This document shows, piece after piece, positions 1 to 7,051 of a stretch of 42,072 nt of DNA. Source of the stretch: an uncultured Clostridia bacterium (GTDB lineage Bacteria; Bacillota; Clostridia; Christensenellales; CAG-917). The position numbers were made by a program, and so were the translations under genes. The DNA lies in assembly GCA_947624885.1 (NCBI GenBank), contig CANQMD010000003.1, positions 1-42,072 on the forward strand. The letters are read 5' to 3'. The first letter of the stretch is position 1; the number at the start of each line of letters is the position of its first letter. The notes under the pieces are model-generated. The model had not been told where the DNA came from. It did not search any database and saw nothing but the letters and a program-made list of their open reading frames with translations.

Positions 1-341
1 GGCTCGACGCCGCCCTTTGCGCAGAACACCGCGACGGCTCCGTCAAGCACTCTGAGGCTTCGCTCCACCTCCACCGTGAAATCCACGTGACCGGGGGTGT
101 CGATGATGTTGATCTGATGCCCTTTCCATATCGCAGTGGTCGCCGCGGATGTGATGGTGATGCCTCTTTCGCGCTCTTGCTCCATGTAGTCCATTGTGGC
201 GGATCCGTCATGGGTTTCTCCGAGCTTATGGTTGACTCCCGTGTAGTAAAGTATTCGCTCGGTGGTGGTGGTTTTACCGGCGTCGATGTGTGCCATGATG
301 CCGATATTGCGCACCTTGTCAAGAGCATATTTTCTTGCCAT
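1..341 (-). CDS. fusA: Elongation factor G, N-terminal part (runs off left edge)
   Basis: This is the first 113 codons of translation elongation factor G, the GTPase that moves tRNA and mRNA through the ribosome after each peptide bond. The visible part is the start of the G domain: the P-loop AHIDAGKT at residues 17-24, the switch I region with RGITIT at 59-64, and the DTPGHVDF G3 motif at 81-88 with the expected His85. The ATG lies three bases past the rpsG stop codon, and its ribosome binding site AGGTGG is formed by the last two sense codons of rpsG, so the two genes are probably translationally coupled. It is the last visible gene of the str operon. Truncation is due only to the window edge. 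Confidence 0.97.
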   Translation of the reverse strand, partial: MARKYALDKVRNIGIMAHIDAGKTTTTERILYYTGVNHKLGETHDGSATMDYMEQERERGITITSAATTAIWKGHQINIIDTPGHVDFTVEVERSLRVLDGAVAVFCAKGGVE

Positions 342-344
342 AGT

Positions 345-815
345 TTACCACCTATAGTGTGCAAACGCCTTGTTTGCCTCCGCAGCGCGGTGCATTTCGT
401 CCTTTCTTCTGACGGCGCCGCCTGTCAGATTGTATGCGTCCATGAGTTCGCCCGCAAGCCTTGCGTCCATGGTCTTTTCGCCTCTCTTCCTTGCAAACGA
501 CACAAGCCATCTGATGGCAAGGGTCTGTCTGCGTTCGGGACGAATTTCCATAGGAACTTGATAGGTCGAGCCACCCACGCGCCTTGCCTTGACTTCAAGC
601 ATGGGCATGGCGTTTTCGAGCGCTTTGTTGAAAATATCCATGGGGGCTTGCCCCAACTTTGCTGCCGCAATATCAAATGCCCCGTAAACGATCGCCTGTG
701 CCGTCCCCTTTTTGCCGTCAAGCATCACCTGATTGATGAGTTTGGTGACGACCTTGCTGTTGTAGACAGGATCGGGCAGGACATCTCTTTTGGGCACGTC
801 GCTTCTTCTTGGCAT
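345..815 (-). CDS. rpsG: 30S ribosomal protein S7
   Basis: Ribosomal protein S7 nucleates assembly of the 30S head and lines the E site by binding the 3' domain of 16S rRNA. The product is 156 residues, the usual bacterial length, begins [20 protein letters not shown] and carries the family stretch [17 protein letters not shown] strong AGGAGGT site sits just upstream of the ATG. It lies 40 bases after rpsL and directly before fusA, the standard str operon order. Its last Arg and Trp codons double as the fusA ribosome binding site. Confidence 0.98.
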   Translation of the reverse strand: MPRRSDVPKRDVLPDPVYNSKVVTKLINQVMLDGKKGTAQAIVYGAFDIAAAKLGQAPMDIFNKALENAMPMLEVKARRVGGSTYQVPMEIRPERRQTLAIRWLVSFARKRGEKTMDARLAGELMDAYNLTGGAVRRKDEMHRAAEANKAFAHYRW

Positions 816-855
816 AAATTACCTCCTATTTATGGTTTAAGATAACATTCGAAAA

Positions 856-1230
856 TTACTTTTTGGGACGCTTCGCGCCATACTTGGACCTTGCCTGCCC
901 GCGTTTTGCAACGCCTGCAGTGTCAAGAGCGCCACGTATGATGTGATAGCGCACGCCGGGTAGATCCTTGACTCTGCCGCCTCTGATGAGCACAACGCTG
1001 TGCTCCTGCAGATTGTGGCCTTCGCCGGGGATGTAAACAGTGCCCTCCATGCCGTTGACAAGGCGCACCCTCGCGATTTTACGAAGCGCCGAGTTTGGCT
1101 TTTTGGGGGAAGTTGTCGTGACGCTCAAGCATATGCCGCGCTTTTGCGGACATTGCTCCATGATAGGCGTAAGCGACTTTTTGACCTGTTTTTCTCTGCC
1201 CTTTCTGACAAGCTGATTGATGGTTGGCAT
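856..1230 (-). CDS. rpsL: 30S ribosomal protein S12
   Basis: Ribosomal protein S12 sits at the decoding centre and controls accuracy. The start at [12 protein letters not shown] is chosen because an AGGAGG site lies just upstream; the open frame could extend 13 codons further, but those codons include that site. The 124-residue product matches the family. It contains the [13 protein letters not shown] loop and the [16 protein letters not shown] loop with unaltered lysines at the positions where streptomycin resistance changes are known, so a sensitive-type protein is inferred. It lies 54 bases after the L7Ae-like gene and 40 bases before rpsG. Confidence 0.98.
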   Translation of the reverse strand: MPTINQLVRKGREKQVKKSLTPIMEQCPQKRGICLSVTTTSPKKPNSALRKIARVRLVNGMEGTVYIPGEGHNLQEHSVVLIRGGRVKDLPGVRYHIIRGALDTAGVAKRGQARSKYGAKRPKK

Positions 1231-1284
1231 TTTGATTCCTCCTTCTGGATTTTCCGAACGTACCCGCAACCCTACAGGTGCAAT

Positions 1285-1557
1285 TCATATATCTGCCTCA
1301 ACGGATGTGAGCCCGACCGCCGCCGCGGCAACCTCAACGCCCGCCGCCTCGCCAAGTTTCTTTTTGGATGAAACGTAACTGACTGGCACACGGTGTTTGT
1401 TTGCCGCCGCGCAAAGCGACTTTTTCAAATCCGCATCGGCGTCGGAAGCGACTATCACACACCTGATCGTCCCCTCCGACAATCCCTTCAAAACCTGTTT
1501 GGATCCGACAACTTTTGAAGAGCCTTTTAGCATGTCGATAAGTTTTTCTTTGTCCAT
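1285..1557 (-). CDS. rplGB: L7Ae/L30e-like ribosomal protein (YbxF type)
   Basis: A 90-residue protein of the L7Ae/L30e/S12e/Gadd45 fold, which binds kink-turns in RNA. It resembles the YbxF protein found just before rpsL in Bacillota: the sequence shows VGSKQVLKGL near residue 17, the central VIVASDAD strand, and the C-terminal KKLGEAAGVEVAAAAVGL signature. It is the first gene after the promoter at 1604-1631 and so leads the operon. The start is not certain: the ATG at 1557 has only a weak GGA upstream, and an in-frame TTG exists at 1593, very close to the predicted transcription start. Conserved similarity begins after the ATG. Confidence 0.85.
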   Translation of the reverse strand: MDKEKLIDMLKGSSKVVGSKQVLKGLSEGTIRCVIVASDADADLKKSLCAAANKHRVPVSYVSSKKKLGEAAGVEVAAAAVGLTSVEADI

Positions 1558-1603
1558 ATTTCCAAAGCTAAAAACTGCCTGCATATACTGCAAGCGTGAT
1601 TAT

Positions 1604-1631
1604 ATTATCATCTAAACCCACCGCTTGTCAA
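1604..1631 (-). promoter_or_regulatory. Sigma-A-like promoter of the str operon
   Basis: On the minus strand, TTGACA (1626-1631) is followed after 16 bases by GATAAT (1604-1609), with an overlapping TATAAT five bases further downstream. Transcription would begin near 1597, about 40 bases before the ATG of the L7Ae-like gene. In many Bacillota this group is read through from rpoBC; here no rpoC lies upstream, which fits a dedicated promoter. Confidence 0.75.
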
Positions 1632-1720
1632 ACGAAAATCCAAAAATAATAATAAAATATTTTTAAAAATTATTCTATTATATATATTGTGGAAGTGATA
1701 TGTAAAAAACCACAAAATAT

Positions 1721-1753
1721 AGGGCGGCTTGCTTTGCGAAAGCAAGCCGCCCT
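1721..1753 (-). terminator. Intrinsic terminator after the acidic repeat protein gene
   Basis: A perfect 15-bp stem (1721-1735 with 1739-1753) closes a 3-base loop. On the minus strand it lies 14 bases after the stop codon of the gene at 1768-2655 and is followed by a T-rich run. It separates that gene from the str operon promoter. Confidence 0.85.
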
Positions 1754-1767
1754 AGGAGAATGATGCA

Positions 1768-2655
1768 TCAAAGGTCGTCCGCGTCCTGAACGGGGGTGAC
1801 GTCCTGCTTGATTTCGGCTTGATCCATTGTCAACTCGCCGTCGGGTACGGAGGGATAGCCGTTTGTCGCGGCGGGCATGCCTACGTCGCCGAGAGCGTAG
1901 AAATCCGTGGCGATCTCAACGTCATGTGAGGGCGCGGGGATCTCCTCCACGGGCTTTTTCCACTCGCCGCTTTCGTACTTTGACGGATCGAACTCGATGT
2001 CGTTTTTGTAGATGTCGTCGCCGCTTTCCACGTCGTCCGACTTGTGCGAAATGTCATGCTCGGAATTTGAAGAATAAGCCTGCGACGCGTTGTCGTATTT
2101 GCCACAGTCGCAATCATATTCGTCGTCGGAGCAGGATATGTCCTTGCCCGCCTCGACGTCCATTGCTTCGTCGCCGTCGTAAACGTCGTCGCGGGAGGGA
2201 GCAAGATGGGAGATCTCGCGCTTTTCGCGCTCGCCGTTTTCGCCCTGCACGCGAGGGGTGTAGATGTCGCCGCCCGCTTCCGCCATGTTGTTGCCGTTCA
2301 TGCCGTCGGGATAGTCGTGACTTTGCATATCGCGCGTGTTTTGGGAATAGCTGTCGCCGTCTGTGGGCGCGACTTCGCCCTCCAGCGGATACTCCCTGCC
2401 CGCTTCAACGTCGTCATTGGAAAACTCGCGCTCGAAGTCGGGAGTTTCATGCGTCGGCACAAAGCCGAAAACGTCGCTGCCGCTTTCCGTATCGCGGCTG
2501 CCCTCGTCTTTAGGAGCGGAATAGTCCGAAGTTTTGTCCCAACCGTCGGGAGTGCCCGTCCAACTGCCGTTGGGGTCGTAGTGGGATCGCATGTTTTCAT
2601 GTTTGGTGAGATTGCTGTGCGCAAGCGGCGCTCTGTTTTTGTTTTTGAATTTCAT
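1768..2655 (-). CDS. Acidic low-complexity repeat protein, unknown function
   Basis: I do not recognise a function. The 295-residue product is very acidic, has no signal peptide or membrane segment, and looks disordered. It contains a six-fold degenerate motif of the form D-V-E-[AS]-G-x-D-[IV]-Y starting near residues 55, 82, 124, 166, 208 and 245; three consecutive spacings are exactly 42 residues. The N-terminal part has HYDPNGSWTGTPDG at 25-38 and the protein ends PVQDADDL. I recall short clostridial peptides that pair a DPxGSYTG-like head with a similar tail, so this could be an expanded member of that type, but this is memory, not a search. A good AAGGAG site precedes the ATG, and a strong terminator follows. 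A CDC segment near residue 191 holds its only cysteines apart from one at 175. Confidence 0.8.
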   Translation of the reverse strand: MKFKNKNRAPLAHSNLTKHENMRSHYDPNGSWTGTPDGWDKTSDYSAPKDEGSRDTESGSDVFGFVPTHETPDFEREFSNDDVEAGREYPLEGEVAPTDGDSYSQNTRDMQSHDYPDGMNGNNMAEAGGDIYTPRVQGENGEREKREISHLAPSRDDVYDGDEAMDVEAGKDISCSDDEYDCDCGKYDNASQAYSSNSEHDISHKSDDVESGDDIYKNDIEFDPSKYESGEWKKPVEEIPAPSHDVEIATDFYALGDVGMPAATNGYPSVPDGELTMDQAEIKQDVTPVQDADDL

Positions 2656-2670
2656 ATTTTCTCCTTTTTT

Positions 2671-2691
2671 GGCGCATAACGCGCCTTTTTT
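2671..2691. promoter_or_regulatory. Small GC hairpin next to a ribosome binding site
   Basis: A 5-bp stem (GGCGC at 2671-2675 with GCGCC at 2681-2685) is followed on the plus strand by six Ts and flanked on the minus strand by A-runs. On the minus strand it lies directly before the AAGGAG site of the acidic repeat protein, so it could affect translation. It would also act as a weak terminator for any plus-strand transcript. Its role is unknown. Confidence 0.35.
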
Positions 2692-2907
2692 GATAGTGTG
2701 TGCGCAAAGACAAGTTTTATCTCATCAAAATTTTGACATCGCCGCCTCCGCGCCGCGCACCGCCGATAACAATGAAAAAGCAATTTAATCATACATGGAT
2801 TTTGATATGTGTATCGTTGCGAAAATCTGTGCGGTTTTTTGCACAAAAGTTTGCCGCGCATAAAGAAACTTTAATGAAAAAATTTGCGCAAATGTATAGA
2901 AAATGAA

Positions 2908-2933
2908 ACATATGTATGATAAAATGTATATGT
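2908..2933. promoter_or_regulatory. Inverted repeat, candidate TetR operator
   Basis: Two 10-base arms (ACATATGTAT and ATGTATATGT) separated by 6 bases form an inverted repeat with 8 of 10 paired positions; the outer six bases match perfectly. It ends 16 bases before the TetR-type start codon and covers the AT-rich stretch where a -10 box would be expected. TetR family members often bind such sites in front of their own gene, so autoregulation of the regulator-transporter pair is inferred. No convincing -35 box is visible. Confidence 0.5.
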
Positions 2934-2949
2934 CAAAAAGGACGGGACT

Positions 2950-3582
2950 ATGCGACAGAAAGATGTGGACAAGAGAATCGTGAGGACCAAGAGCGCCATA
3001 CGAAAGGCGTTCAACGAACTCGTGCAAAAAAAGGACATCTCCGCGATCACGGTGAGCGAACTTGTGGAAGCTGCGTCGATCACGCGCAGCACCTTTTATA
3101 TGTACTACGGCTCGGTGCTGGAAGTTCGCAACGATATTGAGCGGGAAATAATGCAAAACCTTGAAAAAATCATGTGCGAAAACGATTGGTTGCGCTTTAT
3201 GGTGGACCCCTACCCCCTGCTGGACAGAATTTGCAAAGAGATAATCAAATATGACGAATACAACCGCTATATCCTGCTGAAAGGCAGCTCGTCGCACCTG
3301 TTCGAGTTGCTGAACAAGCGCGTGATCGCCGAGTTTTTGGACTTCGTGAAGCGCAACGATGTGGATATCGACGCGGCAAGGGCAAAATACATAGCGGCGT
3401 TTATCGCGGCGGGCATCGAGGAGTGCTTTACGCTTTGGTACAACCACCAAAGCACGCTTACGCTTGAGGAACTGTGCATGAGGATGTCCGAACTGATAAA
3501 GGCGGGGCTTGCGACCATCCGCGCGTTGGACGGCAAACCCATCCAAATCGGGCAGGATCCGTCAACGCAACAATCCGATTGA
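2950..3582 (+). CDS. TetR/AcrR family transcriptional regulator
   Basis: A 210-residue one-component regulator with an N-terminal TetR helix-turn-helix (about residues 11-57). The recognition region reads ITVSELVEAASITRSTFYMYYGS, the usual TetR pattern ending in a F-Y-x-Y-Y block. The C-terminal all-helical half resembles the TetR_C_8-like group, which senses unknown ligands. AGGA seven bases before the ATG fits a ribosome binding site. It stands 73 bases before the ABC exporter on the same strand, so it probably controls that transporter. An inverted repeat just upstream is a candidate operator. The ligand cannot be inferred. Confidence 0.92.
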   Translation: MRQKDVDKRIVRTKSAIRKAFNELVQKKDISAITVSELVEAASITRSTFYMYYGSVLEVRNDIEREIMQNLEKIMCENDWLRFMVDPYPLLDRICKEIIKYDEYNRYILLKGSSSHLFELLNKRVIAEFLDFVKRNDVDIDAARAKYIAAFIAAGIEECFTLWYNHQSTLTLEELCMRMSELIKAGLATIRALDGKPIQIGQDPSTQQSD

Positions 3583-3655
3583 GGTCGGATCTCGTATCAT
3601 CAAAATCTCGTTGCCGTCGCGCAACTCAAGATAAATTTTTTTTGACAGGTGGGCT

Positions 3656-6600
3656 ATGCTCAGACTTTGCAACATCATCAAAAACTACCCTACAGCCACA
3701 ACGACCGTGCAAGCGTTGCGCGGCGTTTCGCTTGCTTTTCGCGAGGCTGAATTTGTGGCGATCCTTGGCCCCAGCGGCTGCGGAAAAACCACGATGCTCA
3801 ACATCATCGGCGGACTTGATCGCTACACTTCGGGCGACCTTGTCATAGGCGGCGTTTCCACCGCGGCGTTTGACGACCTGCACTGGGACGCTTACCGCAA
3901 CGCCACGATCGGCTTTGTGTTTCAAAGTTACAACCTCATCCCCCACCTCACCGTCATGGAAAACGTCGAACTTGCGCTGTCGCTTGTCGGCGAAAAGAAA
4001 AAGACGCGTCGCGCCAAAGTTGTCACCGCGCTGCACAGAGTGGGTATGGGCGACGAGATCAACAAACGCCCCAATCAGCTGAGCGGCGGACAGATGCAGC
4101 GAGTCGCCATTGCCCGCGCGATCGTCAACGACCCCAAGATCATTTTGGCGGACGAGCCTACGGGCGCGTTGGACAGCGAACTGTCGGTGCAGGTCATGGA
4201 CATCTTGAAAGAGATCTCAAAGACCCGCCTTGTCATTATGGTCACGCACAATGCTGAACTTGCCTACCAATACTGCTCGCGCATATGCCGCTTCAAGGAC
4301 GGCTCGCTCATCGAGGACACCAATCCTTACGACCCCGAAGAGGAGGCGCTTGAAAACGGTTTTGACGTGCTGGGGCTGCATGCGGCAACGGGCGACAAGC
4401 CTTTGCAGGAGGGCGAAAATGCGCCGGAAAACAACGCTGAAACGGAAGGCGACGCTCCTGAAGATATTGTCACAACCGACACTTTATCATTGCAAGATGA
4501 ACAGATAAACCCCGAAAACGGCGAATTGCCGCAACAGATCGTCGACAGCGGTCCGGAGCGGGACAGCATAGATCAGGACTCGCTTTTTGAAAGAGAAGAT
4601 CAACTTGAAGCGGGGCAAGATCCCTCCGCGGTTTTGTCGCAGGAGCCGCAGCAAATCGGTGAAAACGAACAACTTCCTCCCGTGCCTACGGTGGACGAAG
4701 AGGCGGACGACATAGACTACAAAAACCTGTTTAAGCGCACGCCTATCGCCGTCAAGCGCAAAAATCTTTCAAACCGCAAACGCAAAAAGCAGATGAAGCG
4801 CAACCGCTCCGCGGCAGACCCGATCCTGAACAGGTTGGGCATCAACTCGCTGAACAAGCGCAAGCGCAAACAGAAAAAACAAATGAAAAAGGAAAAGACT
4901 TTCAAGCCGACTTCGATGAGCGCGGGGATGGCGTTCGGCTTGAGTTTGCGAAACCTCATCGCAAAGCGCAGGCGCACGTTCTTCACGGCGTTTGCGGGCA
5001 GCATAGGCATCATAGGGCTTGGGCTTGTGCTGGCGATCTCAAACGGTTTCAGCGTGTTTGTGGACAATATGCAGACCGAGATGCTTGCGGGCGTGCCCGT
5101 GGGCGTGTACGAATACAACGTGCAGGTGTCCGTGCTTGACAACATCGTTGCGACAATGACCGCCCCGCCCTCCGACGAGGAGGCTTTCCCCGATTCGGAC
5201 AAAGTGGAGGTGAACAACTCCACCACATCCAGCGCGGAGTCGATCATGACCGTTTTGGATTCGTTTTTCAAATCCGTGACGCGCAACGAGTTGTCCAACG
5301 AATTTATGCAATACATGATGTCCTACAACAAGGGCTACGGCGCGATGAACGTGTTTTACGGCACGCGATTCAACCTGATCTCAAGATACTACGACATCAA
5401 CGATCACCAAGTGAAATATCTTGACGCGTCGCAGTCGCCCGCGGATATATCCGCAATGTCGATAGCCATGACCGTGCTTGGCGACAACGGCTTGCAACCC
5501 AAATATTGGCAGCAGCTGGTTGGCGACGAGGATTATATGACGGAACAGTACGACGTGCTTGCGGGCAAATATCCCACCGCGCCCAATCAGCTTGTGCTGT
5601 GCGTCAACGAGCACAATCAGATCAACAAGGGCTTGCTGGACGCGTTTGGCATAAAGTTGCTGAAATACGACACCGACAAACTCACCGTAGAGGAACTCAA
5701 ACCCGACGAAATCACCTTTGACGCCTTCATCGGCAAGCATTTACGCCTTGTTTTCAACAACGACTACTACGAGCGCGAAGAGGAGGAAGTGGAAGGCAAG
5801 CTGTTCTTCAAAAATCCCGGCTACCAAAACGGCACGGATCTGAGGTGGGCGTATACGGATCAGGACAAACTTCAGCAGATCTTTGAAGCGACCGATCCCG
5901 AAAAGGGAGGCAACGGCGTCGACCTTGAGATCACCGGCGTGATACGTCCCAAAAAGAACGCGCAGGCGGCATATATCTCGACGGGCGCGCTGTGCTACAC
6001 TCCCGAACTTGGCAAACTCGTCGCGGAAAACGCCTACAACAGCGAGATAGCAAAATTCCAGCGCGAACTGAAAGAGGCGGGCGACATCTTCTATCCCCCG
6101 GAATATGACAACACCTACGGGTGCACGGCGTTTGACTATCAGGACAGGCGCGAGGACGTGGACATCGCGAGCACGTCGATCATGGACGTGATCAGCAACT
6201 CCCTCAGCCTCACCTCCTACGAGGAGGCGATCGGCGCGGTCAACAAGCCGTCCTACATCGCGGTGTATCCCAGGACTTATCAACAAAAGCAGGACATCTG
6301 CGAGCATATTCAAAAGTGGAACAAAATGCATTCCACGGAATCCGGAGCCGACTCGGTGGGATACTTTGACGTGTCCGAAATGGTGGTGCACAGCCTGAAT
6401 ATGGTGATCAATCTGGTGTCGATACTGCTCATCGCGGTCGCGTCGATCTCGCTTGTGGTGTCGACGGTCATGATAGGCGTGATCACCTCCAACTCCGTCA
6501 TAGAGCGCACCAGGGAGATCGGTATTTTGCGCGCGTTGGGCGCACGAAAACGCGATATCCGCAACGTCTTTGTCGCCGAAACGTCGTTGATAGGCTTGGC

Positions 6601-6817
6601 GGCGGGCGTGCTGGGCATCGTGATCACATATATCCTGTCGCCGATCATCAGCCTGATCGTGGGCGCGTTGACGGACGTGCCGAATCTGTTGCACTTCCAC
6701 CCGTTGCACGCCTTCCTGCTGGTGGCGCTGAGTCTGGTGCTGACAGTGCTGAGCGGCATACTGCCCGCGATCACAGCTTCGAGAAAGAACGTTGTGGACG
6801 CGCTGAGAGTGGACTGA
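3656..6817 (+). CDS. Fused ABC exporter: MacB-like ATPase with FtsX-like permease
   Basis: A single-chain ABC transporter of 1,053 residues. Residues 1-225 are the ATPase: Walker A GPSGCGKTT 38-46, Q-loop Gln90, signature LSGGQ 142-146, Walker B IILADE 162-167, H-loop His198. Residues 225-355 form an acidic linker, and 356-415 a Lys/Arg-rich stretch. The permease has a first membrane helix at about 441-463, a large outside domain to about 905, and three C-terminal helices near 917-940, 977-1000 and 1018-1039 in an FtsX-type block with the REIGILRALGARKRDI coupling loop. MacB/LolCDE-type exporters of this topology move peptides, antibiotics or lipids, or act as mechanotransmitters; the substrate is not deducible. 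It follows a TetR regulator and ends at a terminator. The oppositely charged linker is unusual. Confidence 0.93.
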   Translation: MLRLCNIIKNYPTATTTVQALRGVSLAFREAEFVAILGPSGCGKTTMLNIIGGLDRYTSGDLVIGGVSTAAFDDLHWDAYRNATIGFVFQSYNLIPHLTVMENVELALSLVGEKKKTRRAKVVTALHRVGMGDEINKRPNQLSGGQMQRVAIARAIVNDPKIILADEPTGALDSELSVQVMDILKEISKTRLVIMVTHNAELAYQYCSRICRFKDGSLIEDTNPYDPEEEALENGFDVLGLHAATGDKPLQEGENAPENNAETEGDAPEDIVTTDTLSLQDEQINPENGELPQQIVDSGPERDSIDQDSLFEREDQLEAGQDPSAVLSQEPQQIGENEQLPPVPTVDEEADDIDYKNLFKRTPIAVKRKNLSNRKRKKQMKRNRSAADPILNRLGINSLNKRKRKQKKQMKKEKTFKPTSMSAGMAFGLSLRNLIAKRRRTFFTAFAGSIGIIGLGLVLAISNGFSVFVDNMQTEMLAGVPVGVYEYNVQVSVLDNIVATMTAPPSDEEAFPDSDKVEVNNSTTSSAESIMTVLDSFFKSVTRNELSNEFMQYMMSYNKGYGAMNVFYGTRFNLISRYYDINDHQVKYLDASQSPADISAMSIAMTVLGDNGLQPKYWQQLVGDEDYMTEQYDVLAGKYPTAPNQLVLCVNEHNQINKGLLDAFGIKLLKYDTDKLTVEELKPDEITFDAFIGKHLRLVFNNDYYEREEEEVEGKLFFKNPGYQNGTDLRWAYTDQDKLQQIFEATDPEKGGNGVDLEITGVIRPKKNAQAAYISTGALCYTPELGKLVAENAYNSEIAKFQRELKEAGDIFYPPEYDNTYGCTAFDYQDRREDVDIASTSIMDVISNSLSLTSYEEAIGAVNKPSYIAVYPRTYQQKQDICEHIQKWNKMHSTESGADSVGYFDVSEMVVHSLNMVINLVSILLIAVASISLVVSTVMIGVITSNSVIERTREIGILRALGARKRDIRNVFVAETSLIGLAAGVLGIVITYILSPIISLIVGALTDVPNLLHFHPLHAFLLVALSLVLTVLSGILPAITASRKNVVDALRVD

Positions 6818-6836
6818 ACGCACAATTTGCATTTGG

Positions 6837-6866
6837 TGCGTGCGGCAGATCGCCGCACGCATTTTT
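6837..6866 (+). terminator. Intrinsic terminator after the ABC exporter
   Basis: A perfect 10-bp stem (TGCGTGCGGC at 6837-6846 with its complement at 6852-6861), a 5-base loop, then five Ts. It begins 19 bases after the stop codon and closes the TetR-ABC unit. Confidence 0.9.
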
Positions 6867-6977
6867 GTCCCCTGCCCCGCTAGAAACTCTATATATTTTT
6901 CAAACGCCCTGCACAAATCAAAAATATTGGGTTAAAACGCAAAATTTTTGCGGGATAAACGCAAAAAATGCAATAAG

Positions 6978-7006
6978 TTGACAATTGTTTGAACGCGTAC
7001 TATAAT
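6978..7006 (+). promoter_or_regulatory. Consensus sigma-A promoter of the lemA unit
   Basis: TTGACA (6978-6983) and TATAAT (7001-7006) are both perfect and separated by the ideal 17 bases. Transcription would begin near 7013, about 39 bases before the start codon at 7052. This implies strong, probably constitutive expression of the two downstream genes. Confidence 0.9.
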
Positions 7007-7025
7007 AGAACATTATAAAAGACGG

Positions 7026-7041
7026 CGCTCGCCGCCGAGCG
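7026..7041 (+). promoter_or_regulatory. Hairpin in the 5' leader of the 605-aa gene
   Basis: A 6-bp GC stem (CGCTCG with CGAGCG) and 4-base loop lies 10 bases before the start codon. No clear Shine-Dalgarno sequence is present between the hairpin and the ATG. It could limit or tune translation; this is inference from position only. Confidence 0.35.
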
Positions 7042-7051
7042 ATGAGATACG

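Noticed and set aside
87-845. A 252-codon plus-strand frame over fusA and rpsG
   Set aside because: It lies opposite two certain genes and has no protein-like features.
5741-6916. A 391-codon minus-strand frame under the ABC permease
   Set aside because: It is antisense to an obvious FtsX-like permease, has His/Gln/Arg-rich composition, and no start signals.
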